Source: a bacterium (lineage in GTDB: Bacteria; Pseudomonadota; Alphaproteobacteria; Caulobacterales; Hyphomonadaceae). From it: a stretch of 5,465 nt of DNA. The notes below the pieces were generated by a model. It did not search any database and was not told the origin of the DNA. It saw only the letters and a program-made list of their open reading frames with translations. The DNA lies in the NCBI GenBank assembly GCA_030824255.1, contig JAVBYB010000369.1:1-5465 (forward strand). Reading direction: 5' to 3'. Both the position numbers and the translations under genes were made by a program. Shown here in pieces: positions 1-4,957 of this stretch; within the stretch, counting starts at the first letter, position 1, and each line of letters begins with the position of its first letter.

Positions 1-1
1 C

Positions 2-1402
2 GACAGGATCGCGGCGGTGGACGATGCGGGGCCGACCTTGAATGCCGTCCTGACGATCAATCCCGATGCACTGGCGGATGCGCGGAAGCTGGACGCGGAG
101 ATGGCGGCGGGGAACTCGCGCGGGGCGCTGCACGGCGTGCCGATACTGCTGAAGGACAATATCGAGACGCTGGGCCCGATGGCGACGACGGCGGGCTCGC
201 TGGCGTTGCAGGACAATGTGACGGGGCGGGATGCGCCGCTGGTGGCGCGATTGCGCGCGGCGGGGGCAGTGATCCTCGGCAAGACCAATCTCAGCGAGTG
301 GGCCAATTTCCGCTCCAACGGGTCGACTTCGGGCTGGAGCGCGGTGGGCGGGCAGACGAAGAACCCGCATGTGCTGGACAGGAATCCTTGCGGATCGTCG
401 TCCGGGTCAGGGTCTGCGATGGCGGCGGGGTTGGCTGCGGCGACTGTGGGGACGGAGACGGACGGATCGATTGTGTGCCCGGCCTCGGCGAATGGCGTGG
501 TGGGGCTGAAGCCGACAGTGGGGCTGGTTGCGCGCACGCATATCGTGCCGATCAGCGCGACGCAGGACACGGCTGGACCTATGACGCTGACCGTGGCGGA
601 CGCAGCCCTGATGCTTACGGTGATGGCGGGGACGGACCCAAGTGATCCTGCAACGGCGGAAGCCGATACGCGTAAGCAGGACTACACCAAGGCGCTCGAC
701 CCCAACGCGCTGCAGGGCAAGCGGATCGGCGTCGCGAGATTCCTGGCCGGCTATCACGGCCCGACTGATGCAGCTTTCGAACAGGCGCTGGACGAGCTGA
801 AGGCGGCCGGGGCGGAGCTGGTGGACCTCACGGCGTTTCCGGCGCGTGGGCAGATGGGCGGGGCAGAGTTCACGATCCTGCTGGCGGAGTTCAAGGCGGG
901 ACTGAATGCCTATCTCGCGACCACGCCGGAGGCGGTGAAATCGCGAACGCTGGATGATGTCATTGCGTTCAACGCCGCGACGGCCGCTGAAATGGAGTTC
1001 TTCAATCAGGACCTGTTCGAGGAAGCGGCAAAGGCCCCTGCCCTGACCGACAAGGCGTATCTCGACGCCAAAGCTCTGGCGGCGCGCCTGTCGCGCGAGG
1101 ACGGCATCGACAAGTTCCTCGCCGACAACGCTATCATCGCCATTGTCGCGCCGACGGGCGGACCGGCCTGGACCACGGACCTTGTGACGGGCGACCACTT
1201 CCTCGGATCGGCGTCAGGCCTGGCGGCGGTGGCGGGCTATCCGCACATCACCGTGCCGATGGGCGATGTGCGGGATCTGCCGGTCGGGCTGTCCTTCTTT
1301 GGCGCGGCGTGGTCCGAGGAGACGCTGATCGGGCTTGCCTTCGCTTACGAGCAGCGGACGAAGGCGCGGAAGACGCCGGAGTTCCTGCCGCGTTCGCCGT
1401 GA
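2..1402 (+). CDS. Amidase-signature family hydrolase, 5'-truncated by the window edge
   Basis: Hydrolyses a C-N amide bond through the Ser-cisSer-Lys triad of the amidase-signature family; the substrate cannot be told from sequence. The frame is open to the left edge, reading DRIAAV before the first in-frame GTG at 17, so that GTG is probably internal and some tens of N-terminal residues, perhaps with a signal peptide, are missing. Counting from the GTG as residue 1, the catalytic Lys is K46 (PILLKDN), the cis-Ser is S127 in CGSSSGSGSA, and the nucleophile is S151 in TETDGSIVCPAS. The 24-residue spacing between the two serines is the family's usual one. The rest continues through VVGLKPTVGL (161-170) to the conserved C-terminal end (VPMGDVRDLPVGLSFFG), with no frameshift. 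The CGSSSGS form resembles peptide amidase (Pam)-like members more than GatA (GGSSGGS), and no gatB or gatC is next to it. A role in glutamyl-tRNA amidation is therefore unlikely. The family is sure; the substrate is unknown. Confidence 0.94.
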   Translation, partial: DRIAAVDDAGPTLNAVLTINPDALADARKLDAEMAAGNSRGALHGVPILLKDNIETLGPMATTAGSLALQDNVTGRDAPLVARLRAAGAVILGKTNLSEWANFRSNGSTSGWSAVGGQTKNPHVLDRNPCGSSSGSGSAMAAGLAAATVGTETDGSIVCPASANGVVGLKPTVGLVARTHIVPISATQDTAGPMTLTVADAALMLTVMAGTDPSDPATAEADTRKQDYTKALDPNALQGKRIGVARFLAGYHGPTDAAFEQALDELKAAGAELVDLTAFPARGQMGGAEFTILLAEFKAGLNAYLATTPEAVKSRTLDDVIAFNAATAAEMEFFNQDLFEEAAKAPALTDKAYLDAKALAARLSREDGIDKFLADNAIIAIVAPTGGPAWTTDLVTGDHFLGSASGLAAVAGYPHITVPMGDVRDLPVGLSFFGAAWSEETLIGLAFAYEQRTKARKTPEFLPRSP

Positions 1403-1471
1403 GGGTGGAACCTGAAGCCGATCCAGGCGTATCTTGCCCTTGGGCGCCGGGGACTTCAGAGAGAGCCAGAT

Positions 1472-1858
1472 ATGAAGCTGCACCTTCTTGTCGCCCTCGC
1501 CGCGCTTGGAGCGTCGGCATGTTCATCCATGCCATCGCTTCCGACCGGAGCGCCTGAGCCTTCCGGCTTTACCGAAGAGGCCATGTCCGGCGGGCGCGTT
1601 CGCATCGTCTATGAAGCGCCGAGCGCGGACGTGACCAAGAAGGTCGTGGGAGAGCGCACACTGGCGCGCGCAGCGCAGGTCACGCTCGACAAGGGCAATG
1701 AGTGGTTCGAGATCGCCAGCAAGGTCGACGGCAAGATGGGCGACAGGAACAACCAGACGCTGGTGATCGTCATGGGCAAGGGCGAGGCGCTGGCAGGCGG
1801 GCCGAAGCAGTATAATGCGAAGTCCACGCTGGCGTCGCTCAGGGGCAAGACGAGCTAG
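1472..1858 (+). CDS. Small outer-membrane-type lipoprotein, CC0125/CC1285-like
   Basis: A 128-aa lipoprotein. The N-terminus MKLHLLVALAALGASAC is a short charged and hydrophobic signal ending in a lipobox-like ASAC, with the lipidated residue at C17. The residue after it is Ser, not Asp, which fits sorting to the outer membrane. A Pro/Gly/Ser-rich linker (about 19-40) is followed by a compact domain: GGRVRIVYEAPSADV, then RTLARAAQVTLDKGNEWFEI (62-81), then a strand LVIVMGKG (97-104). The pattern of strand, helix with RAA.LTL..G..WF, and strand is what I associate with the CC0125/CC1285 lipoprotein family of Caulobacterales, whose function is unknown; this match is from memory. The ATG at 1472 is preceded by a purine-rich AGAGAG about 7 nt upstream. 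The gene begins 69 bp after the amidase stop with no obvious terminator between, so the two may share a transcript. Confidence 0.85.
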   Translation: MKLHLLVALAALGASACSSMPSLPTGAPEPSGFTEEAMSGGRVRIVYEAPSADVTKKVVGERTLARAAQVTLDKGNEWFEIASKVDGKMGDRNNQTLVIVMGKGEALAGGPKQYNAKSTLASLRGKTS

Positions 1859-1868
1859 CGAGGCCTGC

Positions 1869-1912
1869 GGCAAAATTGCCCGCCGGCGTTCCCGTCTCCG
1901 GGCGGGTTTGCC
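1869..1912 (+). terminator. Terminator-like hairpin after the small lipoprotein gene
   Basis: It starts 10 bp past the lipoprotein stop. The left arm GGCAAA (1869-1874) pairs with TTTGCC (1907-1912). After a 4-nt bulge, CCCGCC (1879-1884) pairs with GGCGGG (1901-1906), giving 12 bp around a 16-nt loop. The GC-rich core is flanked by AAA and TTT as in many Rho-independent terminators, but the T-run is only three long. A competing hairpin, TTGCC (1908-1912) with GGCAA (1920-1924), shares the right arm. Confidence 0.6.
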
Positions 1913-2167
1913 GTAGCGCGGCAAGGAAGCCGTGCTGCAGGGACGCCAAATCCATGAATAGCGGCGGGTTTGATTGATGCGGCCCAGCTGGCCTGCGGAT
2001 GACAGCCTTGATGCAGCTCAAAGTGGTCTGAATTTAATCCCGGCCCGATCACGGCTCTTTGTGCCTGTCCCTGCCCCGGGGTGCTTCGCAGACGGTGGGG
2101 GGATGGGTTAAGGCAGGGCAGGATCGGCGGACAACGCCGGCGAATTGACCCACGGGGAGTGACCAGA
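1913..2167. other. Non-coding leader region upstream of the second lipoprotein gene
   Basis: No convincing gene lies here. The reading frame of the downstream lipoprotein is open back to a TTG-type start at 2081, but that extension (LRRRWGDGLRQGRIGG) is Arg/Gly-rich, precedes a good signal peptide and has no ribosome binding site, so it is probably untranslated leader. Two pairings are visible: CCTGCCC (2070-2076) with GGGCAGG (2116-2122) over a 39-nt loop, and CGGCG (2125-2129) with CGCCG (2135-2139) over a 5-nt loop. The promoter of the lipoprotein gene should lie here. An AT-rich patch TGAATTTAAT (2029-2038) is the best -10 candidate by eye, but no well-spaced -35 stands out. Confidence 0.5.
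2154..2159 (+). promoter_or_regulatory. Ribosome binding site fixing the start at 2168
   Basis: GGGGAG ends 8 nt before the ATG at 2168. This strong, well-spaced Shine-Dalgarno, together with the signal peptide that begins exactly at this ATG, decides the start against the longer TTG-initiated reading at 2081. Confidence 0.8.
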
Positions 2168-2977
2168 ATGTCTATTTCCAAAAGCACGCTTATGGCGGCT
2201 GCCGCGCTTATGGCGCTGGGCGCCTGCGCCACGACAGCGTCTCAGGATTCCGGCGGCCAGATGGCGGCTGCAAGCAAGAGCGTCCTTGATACGGCAATCG
2301 AGGCGGCTGGCGGTGAAGCGGCCCTCGGCAAGGTGCAGGAAGTGTTCTTCACCGGCGCGGCGAAGGTGACCGCCGACGGCAAGGTCGCGGAAGAAAGCGC
2401 CGCCATCCTCGTGCGTCCTTTCGATTTCCTGCGTGTAACGACCTGGGCCAAGGGCAAGGAAGAGAAAACCTCCAACACTGTTCAGGCCGAACAGGGCAAG
2501 GCGTGGGACGTGAACCGCGTGACCTGGGTTCCGAAGGAGCCCGCCGGCGCCAAGTTCCAGAACGAACAGCTGGGCCTCTACAGCCTGATGCTGCTGACGC
2601 CGCTGAAGGCCGATGGCGCGACCGTGACGGACCAGCCAGCCGCGGCCGATGGCACGCGCACCGTGAAAGTGACGCATCCGAAGGCGCAGCCGGTCGAGCT
2701 TACGATCGACGCCTCGGGCAAGCTGGTCCAGGCCAGCTATTCCGGCACCGACCCCAAGACGGGCGCTGCGATCTCCGAGGTCTACAAATTCTCGGGCGAG
2801 ATCGCCAGCAATGGCGTGAAGTGGCCGAAATCGATCAAGGTCGAGCGCAATGGCGCGGCTGCCTACGAAATCGAGCTGGCGTCGTTCGAGGCCCTGCCGG
2901 CCAAGACCGTGCGTCCGCTGCTGCAGGCCATGCAGTATGAGACGGGCGGCCCGCCGAGCGGCGACGACGCGGGCTGA
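2168..2977 (+). CDS. Outer-membrane-type lipoprotein with a probable LolA/LolB-like fold
   Basis: A 269-aa lipoprotein of unknown function. MSISKSTLMAAAALMALGAC is a clear lipoprotein signal peptide with lipobox LGAC and lipidated C20; Ala follows, so outer-membrane sorting is expected. After a Ser/Gln/Ala-rich linker (21-36) comes SVLDTAIEAAGGEAALGKV (38-56), an amphipathic helix with the A.GG..AL..V pattern often seen at the front of LolA-like domains. It is followed by alternating strands: EVFFTGAAKVTADGKVAEES (58-77), FDFLRVTTWA, GKAWDVNRVTW (110-120), VELTIDASGKLVQASY (176-191), then NGVKWPKSIKVERNGAAAYEIELASFEAL (215-243). The last stretch resembles the closing strands of LolA-like lipoprotein-binding barrels. 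The tail is Gly/Pro/Asp-rich. A true LolA would be soluble and LolB shorter, so neither symbol is given. Lipoprotein is secure; the fold is an inference from pattern. Confidence 0.85.
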   Translation: MSISKSTLMAAAALMALGACATTASQDSGGQMAAASKSVLDTAIEAAGGEAALGKVQEVFFTGAAKVTADGKVAEESAAILVRPFDFLRVTTWAKGKEEKTSNTVQAEQGKAWDVNRVTWVPKEPAGAKFQNEQLGLYSLMLLTPLKADGATVTDQPAAADGTRTVKVTHPKAQPVELTIDASGKLVQASYSGTDPKTGAAISEVYKFSGEIASNGVKWPKSIKVERNGAAAYEIELASFEALPAKTVRPLLQAMQYETGGPPSGDDAG

Positions 2978-2980
2978 TCC

Positions 2981-3006
2981 GGGTCTTAGCGTTTCCAGAC
3001 CCCTTT
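2981..3006 (+). terminator. Short terminator-like hairpin after the LolA-like lipoprotein gene
   Basis: GGGTCT (2981-2986) pairs perfectly with AGACCC (2997-3002) across a 10-nt loop, starting 3 bp after the stop codon, and is followed by C and then TTT. With a 6-bp stem and a short T-run it is a modest intrinsic terminator. It suggests that the vWA gene downstream may not rely wholly on read-through. Confidence 0.5.
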
Positions 3007-3009
3007 GCC

Positions 3010-3065
3010 CTTGAGGCGGCTTCCGGCTAGGTTGATCCCCTGCCCGCCGGAAGCCGCCCAAGAGG
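3010..3065 (+). promoter_or_regulatory. Strong hairpin abutting the ribosome binding site of the vWA gene
   Basis: GGCGGCTTCCGG (3015-3026) and CCGGAAGCCGCC (3047-3058) form a perfect 12-bp inverted repeat around a 20-nt loop. If A3014 is bulged, CTTG (3010-3013) also pairs with CAAG (3059-3062), giving 16 bp. The probable Shine-Dalgarno AGAGG (3061-3065) lies 5 nt before the ATG at 3071, and its first two bases are in the stem. No T-run follows, so this does not look like a terminator. It may control ribosome access or stabilise the 5' end of the mRNA. The structure is seen in the sequence; the role is inferred. Confidence 0.6.
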
Positions 3066-3070
3066 CCCCC

Positions 3071-4264
3071 ATGTTCCAGCATTTTTTCCATGAGCTACGC
3101 GCCGCAAAGGTGCCTGTCACGCTCAAGGAATACCTCACCCTGCTCGAGGCGATGGACAAGGGCGTTGTCGGCGGCGACGGCGGCAATGAAGTGCAGGACT
3201 TTTACTATCTCTCGCGCGCGGCGCTCGTGAAAGACGAGAAGCACCTTGATCGCTTCGACAAGGTGTTCGGTCACGTCTTCAAGGGTCTCGACAGTTTTTC
3301 CGACGGCGTGGACATCCACCAGTTCCCCGAGGAGTGGCTGAAGAAGCTGTCCGAGAAATTCCTCTCTGACGACGAGAAGAAAATGATCGAGGCCATGGGC
3401 GGCTGGGACAAGCTCATGGAGACGCTCAAGGAGCGGATGGCCGAACAGAAGAAACGCCATGAAGGCGGTAACAAGATGATCGGGACGGCCGGGACATCTC
3501 CGTACGGCGCTTATGGCTACAATCCCGAGGGTGTGCGGATCGGCCAGAAGGAATCCCGCCATCAGCGGGCAGTGAAGGTGTGGGACAAGCGTGAGTTCAA
3601 GAACCTCGACGACGGGGTGGAGATCGGCACGCGCAACCTCAAGGTGGCGTTGCGCCGCCTGCGGAAATGGGCGCGCGACGGGGCCGAGGAAGAGCTCGAT
3701 CTCGACGCCACGATCAGGAAGACCGCCAAGGAAGGTTATATCGACGTGGTGATGCGGCCGGAGCGCCGCAACGCCGTGAAAGTGCTGATGTTCCTCGACA
3801 TCGGTGGCTCGATGGACCCGCACGTGAAGGCCTGCGAGGAGCTGTTCTCGGCGGCGCGGACGGAGTTCAAGAACCTTGAGTTCTTTTACTTCCACAACTG
3901 CATTTACGAGGGCGTGTGGAAGGACAATCGCCGGCGCGGCGTGAACAAGATCTCGACATGGGATGTGCTGCATCGCTTCCCGGCCGATTACAAAGTGATC
4001 GTCGTGGGGGACGCTTCGATGAGCCCCTACGAGATCACCTATCCGGGCGGCTCCGTCGAGCACTGGAACGAAGAACCGGGCGCGGTCTGGCTGCAGCGCT
4101 TCGTTGATGTCTATCCGCACCTCGTCTGGCTGAACCCGACGCATCCCACGGGATGGGAGTATTCGGGATCGACCGATGTGATCCGCCAGATCATCGGCCC
4201 GCAGCGGATGTTCCCGATGACCGTTAAGGGCGTCGAGGAAGCCACGCGCGAGCTGGGGCGGTAG
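3071..4264 (+). CDS. vWA-domain protein of the CoxE-like / COG3825 type
   Basis: A 397-aa protein with no signal peptide or membrane segment, so cytosolic. The N-terminal half is helical and charged (MFQHFFHELRAAKVPVTLKEYLTLLEAM at the start; SEKFLSDDEKKMIEAMGGWD at 94-113; a Lys/Glu-rich stretch to about 133). A conserved-looking GTAGTSPYGAYGYNPEGVRIGQ block (138-159) follows. The C-terminal half is a von Willebrand A fold: VKVLMFLDIGGSM (237-248) carries the metal-site motif as D243-x-G-x-S247 in place of DxSxS, T297 in KISTWD is the likely second metal-site residue, and VIVVGDASM (309-317) supplies D314. It closes with VWLNPTHPTGWEYSGSTDVI, matching the end of CoxE-like proteins. Such proteins are usually thought to act with a MoxR-type AAA+ ATPase in assembling or remodelling other proteins; no such ATPase is in view. 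The ATG at 3071 is chosen over an upstream TTG at 3005 because AGAGG sits 5 nt before it and the extension is low-complexity and runs through a hairpin. Confidence 0.92.
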   Translation: MFQHFFHELRAAKVPVTLKEYLTLLEAMDKGVVGGDGGNEVQDFYYLSRAALVKDEKHLDRFDKVFGHVFKGLDSFSDGVDIHQFPEEWLKKLSEKFLSDDEKKMIEAMGGWDKLMETLKERMAEQKKRHEGGNKMIGTAGTSPYGAYGYNPEGVRIGQKESRHQRAVKVWDKREFKNLDDGVEIGTRNLKVALRRLRKWARDGAEEELDLDATIRKTAKEGYIDVVMRPERRNAVKVLMFLDIGGSMDPHVKACEELFSAARTEFKNLEFFYFHNCIYEGVWKDNRRRGVNKISTWDVLHRFPADYKVIVVGDASMSPYEITYPGGSVEHWNEEPGAVWLQRFVDVYPHLVWLNPTHPTGWEYSGSTDVIRQIIGPQRMFPMTVKGVEEATRELGR

Positions 4265-4268
4265 GCAA

Positions 4269-4297
4269 GCGGGAGCGTTCCCTGCGGCCGGAGGCCG
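4269..4297 (+). terminator. Possible terminator hairpins after the vWA gene
   Basis: Two small stems follow the stop directly: GGGA (4271-4274) with TCCC (4279-4282), loop GCGT, and CGGCC (4285-4289) with GGCCG (4293-4297), loop GGA. Neither is followed by a T-run, so intrinsic termination is doubtful. Confidence 0.25.
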
Positions 4298-4336
4298 AGG
4301 GGCGACGCGCTGACGGGTCAGCTTGGGTCAGATCAG

Positions 4337-4361
4337 GTGCGCGTTCGTGGAGTCAGCCTCG
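4337..4361 (+). repeat. Left arm of a long-range inverted repeat
   Basis: GTGCGCGTTCGTG (4337-4349) is the exact reverse complement of 4721-4733. After a 5-nt insert (4350-4354), AGCCTCG (4355-4361) matches the reverse complement of 4714-4720. That makes 20 matched bases with one gap, at the two ends of a 397-bp segment. Confidence 0.7.
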
Positions 4362-4380
4362 CATTTGGCGCGAGGATGAC
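4357..4380. repeat. REP-like palindrome 1
   Basis: CCTCGC (4357-4362) pairs with GCGAGG (4370-4375) around a 7-nt loop and is followed by ATGAC. The downstream ATGAC is shared with palindromes 2 and 4. Read on the minus strand, each of these starts with GTCAT, as in repeats commonly seen between alphaproteobacterial genes. Confidence 0.5.
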
Positions 4381-4403
4381 GTTGGTGCGCGCGGCTCCTG
4401 AGC

Positions 4404-4435
4404 TCCGAATCGCGCGTGCGCGCGTCCGGAATGAC
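4404..4435. repeat. REP-like palindrome 2
   Basis: The outer stem TCCG (4404-4407) pairs with CGGA (4427-4430). After a small internal loop, CGCGC (4411-4415) pairs with GCGCG (4420-4424) around a 4-nt loop. ATGAC follows directly at 4431. On the minus strand it reads GTCATTCCGG followed by a GC alternating core, a familiar shape of alphaproteobacterial intergenic repeats. Confidence 0.55.
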
Positions 4436-4477
4436 AGGGATGGGTGGCCACGGACTTTCGACCGCATCAACGGTGTC

Positions 4478-4500
4478 GTGCTCGGTCTTGTCCCGAGCAT
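4478..4500. repeat. REP-like palindrome 3, in the opposite orientation
   Basis: TGCTCGG (4479-4485) pairs perfectly with CCGAGCA (4493-4499) around a 7-nt loop, with an additional G-T pair outside. It belongs to the GCTCGGxCTTGTCCCGAGC type frequent in alphaproteobacterial intergenic DNA and has the opposite orientation to the other three. Confidence 0.6.
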
Positions 4501-4552
4501 CCTGGTTGATTGCTGCGGAGGGACTGCGAGAGTTCCTGCGGATTTGGCAACC

Positions 4553-4591
4553 GAGATTCTCGGGATGCGCCTTCGGCGTACCCGAGAATGA
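4553..4591. repeat. REP-like palindrome 4, the longest and best paired
   Basis: ATTCTCGGG (4556-4564) pairs perfectly with CCCGAGAAT (4581-4589). With A4565 bulged, the stem continues through TGCGCC (4566-4571) against GGCGTA (4575-4580) to a TTC loop, giving about 15 bp with one G-T pair. GAG precedes it, and the ATGAC ending seen after palindromes 1 and 2 begins within its right arm. Confidence 0.65.
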
Positions 4592-4706
4592 CGCGTGTGT
4601 GGGGGTGGCGTCCATGGTTTGCGTTGGCGTCGTTGTTCGACGCTGCGCGTCGACGGCCACGCGGGGTGTGGCAGTCCGGGAAGACTTCCTTCTGGGTTGG
4701 AAGAGT

Positions 4707-4722
4707 TGAGCCACGAGGCTCA
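4707..4722. repeat. Perfect 6-bp hairpin
   Basis: TGAGCC (4707-4712) pairs with GGCTCA (4717-4722) around ACGA. It overlaps the right arm of the long-range inverted repeat, so the two structures exclude each other. Confidence 0.5.
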
Positions 4723-4733
4723 CGAACGCGCAC
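4714..4733 (-). repeat. Right arm of a long-range inverted repeat
   Basis: CACGAACGCGCAC (4721-4733) is the exact reverse complement of 4337-4349, and CGAGGCT (4714-4720) that of 4355-4361. The only difference is the 5-nt insert in the left arm. No clear target-site duplication flanks the pair; only AG is shared. Confidence 0.7.
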
Positions 4734-4735
4734 AG

Positions 4736-4767
4736 CGCCGCGACCAGCCAATGCTGGGGACGCGGCG
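4736..4767. repeat. Two-part GC-rich hairpin
   Basis: CGCCGCG (4736-4742) pairs with CGCGGCG (4761-4767). Inside it, CCAGC (4744-4748) pairs with GCTGG (4753-4757) around CAAT. The internal loop is A against GGA. In total 12 bp pair, one of the more stable structures in the region; its function is unknown. Confidence 0.55.
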
Positions 4768-4837
4768 GGTTGCCTAAGCCAGATGTGCGTATCCGTGCTC
4801 GTGTCATGGCGAACAAGATGGGGCCGGTGAAAGAGGG

Positions 4838-4886
4838 GTGGGATGGAGAAAGACCCGACTTTATTTTTGCAGTTCGGCCGTCCCAC
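4838..4886. repeat. Hairpin with a wide, T-rich loop
   Basis: GTGGGATGG (4838-4846) pairs with CCGTCCCAC (4878-4886), 9 bp with one G-T pair, around a 31-nt loop that contains the T-rich TTTATTTTT. It lies between the convergent genes, and no terminator role is clear on either strand. Confidence 0.4.
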
Positions 4887-4957
4887 ACTTAGCGCGCTGA
4901 TTTTGTTCAGGATGCGATCCAGGATTCCGAGAGAAGATTTTGCGCGGCGTGTGCGGG

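Larger units (their letters stand above)
4265..4957. other. Long non-coding region between convergent genes, rich in palindromes
   Basis: These 693 bp separate the stop of the vWA gene from the stop of the minus-strand TPR-like gene. Open frames exist on both strands but none has a ribosome binding site, family resemblance or codon use like its neighbours. Content in order: small hairpins just after the vWA stop, a 7-nt direct repeat GGGTCAG (4315 and 4325), four REP-like palindromes (4357-4591), a long-range inverted repeat (4337 and 4714), two compact hairpins (4707-4767), and a wider one (4838-4886). No tRNA or known structured RNA was recognised. Confidence 0.7.

Noticed and set aside
407..1198. 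Long minus-strand frame opposite the amidase gene
   Set aside because: Arg/His-rich translation with no family resemblance, lying antisense to a clear amidase; an effect of high GC at third codon positions.
2008..2038. TTGATG with TTTAAT as a promoter for the second lipoprotein
   Set aside because: The spacer of 19 nt is too long and both boxes are weak; kept only as an AT-rich -10 candidate.
3011..3033. TTGAGG with GCTAGGTT as a Caulobacter-style promoter for the vWA gene
   Set aside because: The spacing is only about 8-10 nt, shorter than expected, and the bases are explained by the inverted repeat.
3005..3070. 22-residue N-terminal extension of the vWA protein from a TTG
   Set aside because: The extension is encoded by the hairpin sequence, is Pro/Arg-rich, and lacks a ribosome binding site, whereas the ATG at 3071 has AGAGG at good spacing.
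2108..3091. 327-aa minus-strand frame opposite the LolA-like lipoprotein
   Set aside because: Arg/Leu/Gly-rich shadow of the plus-strand gene, spanning its terminator and the next gene's start; no ribosome binding site or domain.
3095..4144. 349-aa minus-strand frame opposite the vWA gene
   Set aside because: Exact antisense shadow of a well-supported gene; composition is unlike a real protein.
4328..4888. 186-aa minus-strand frame with a hydrophobic stretch WLVAALCAFVSLVAQLF
   Set aside because: It looked like a possible small membrane protein starting at 4807 or 4888, but there is no ribosome binding site, it reads through all four palindromes and both inverted-repeat arms, and the rest is Thr/Arg/Pro-rich.
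4265..4957. tRNA, small structured RNA or CRISPR array in the long gap
   Set aside because: No T-loop or cloverleaf pattern, no known RNA motif, and the palindromes are neither identical nor evenly spaced.
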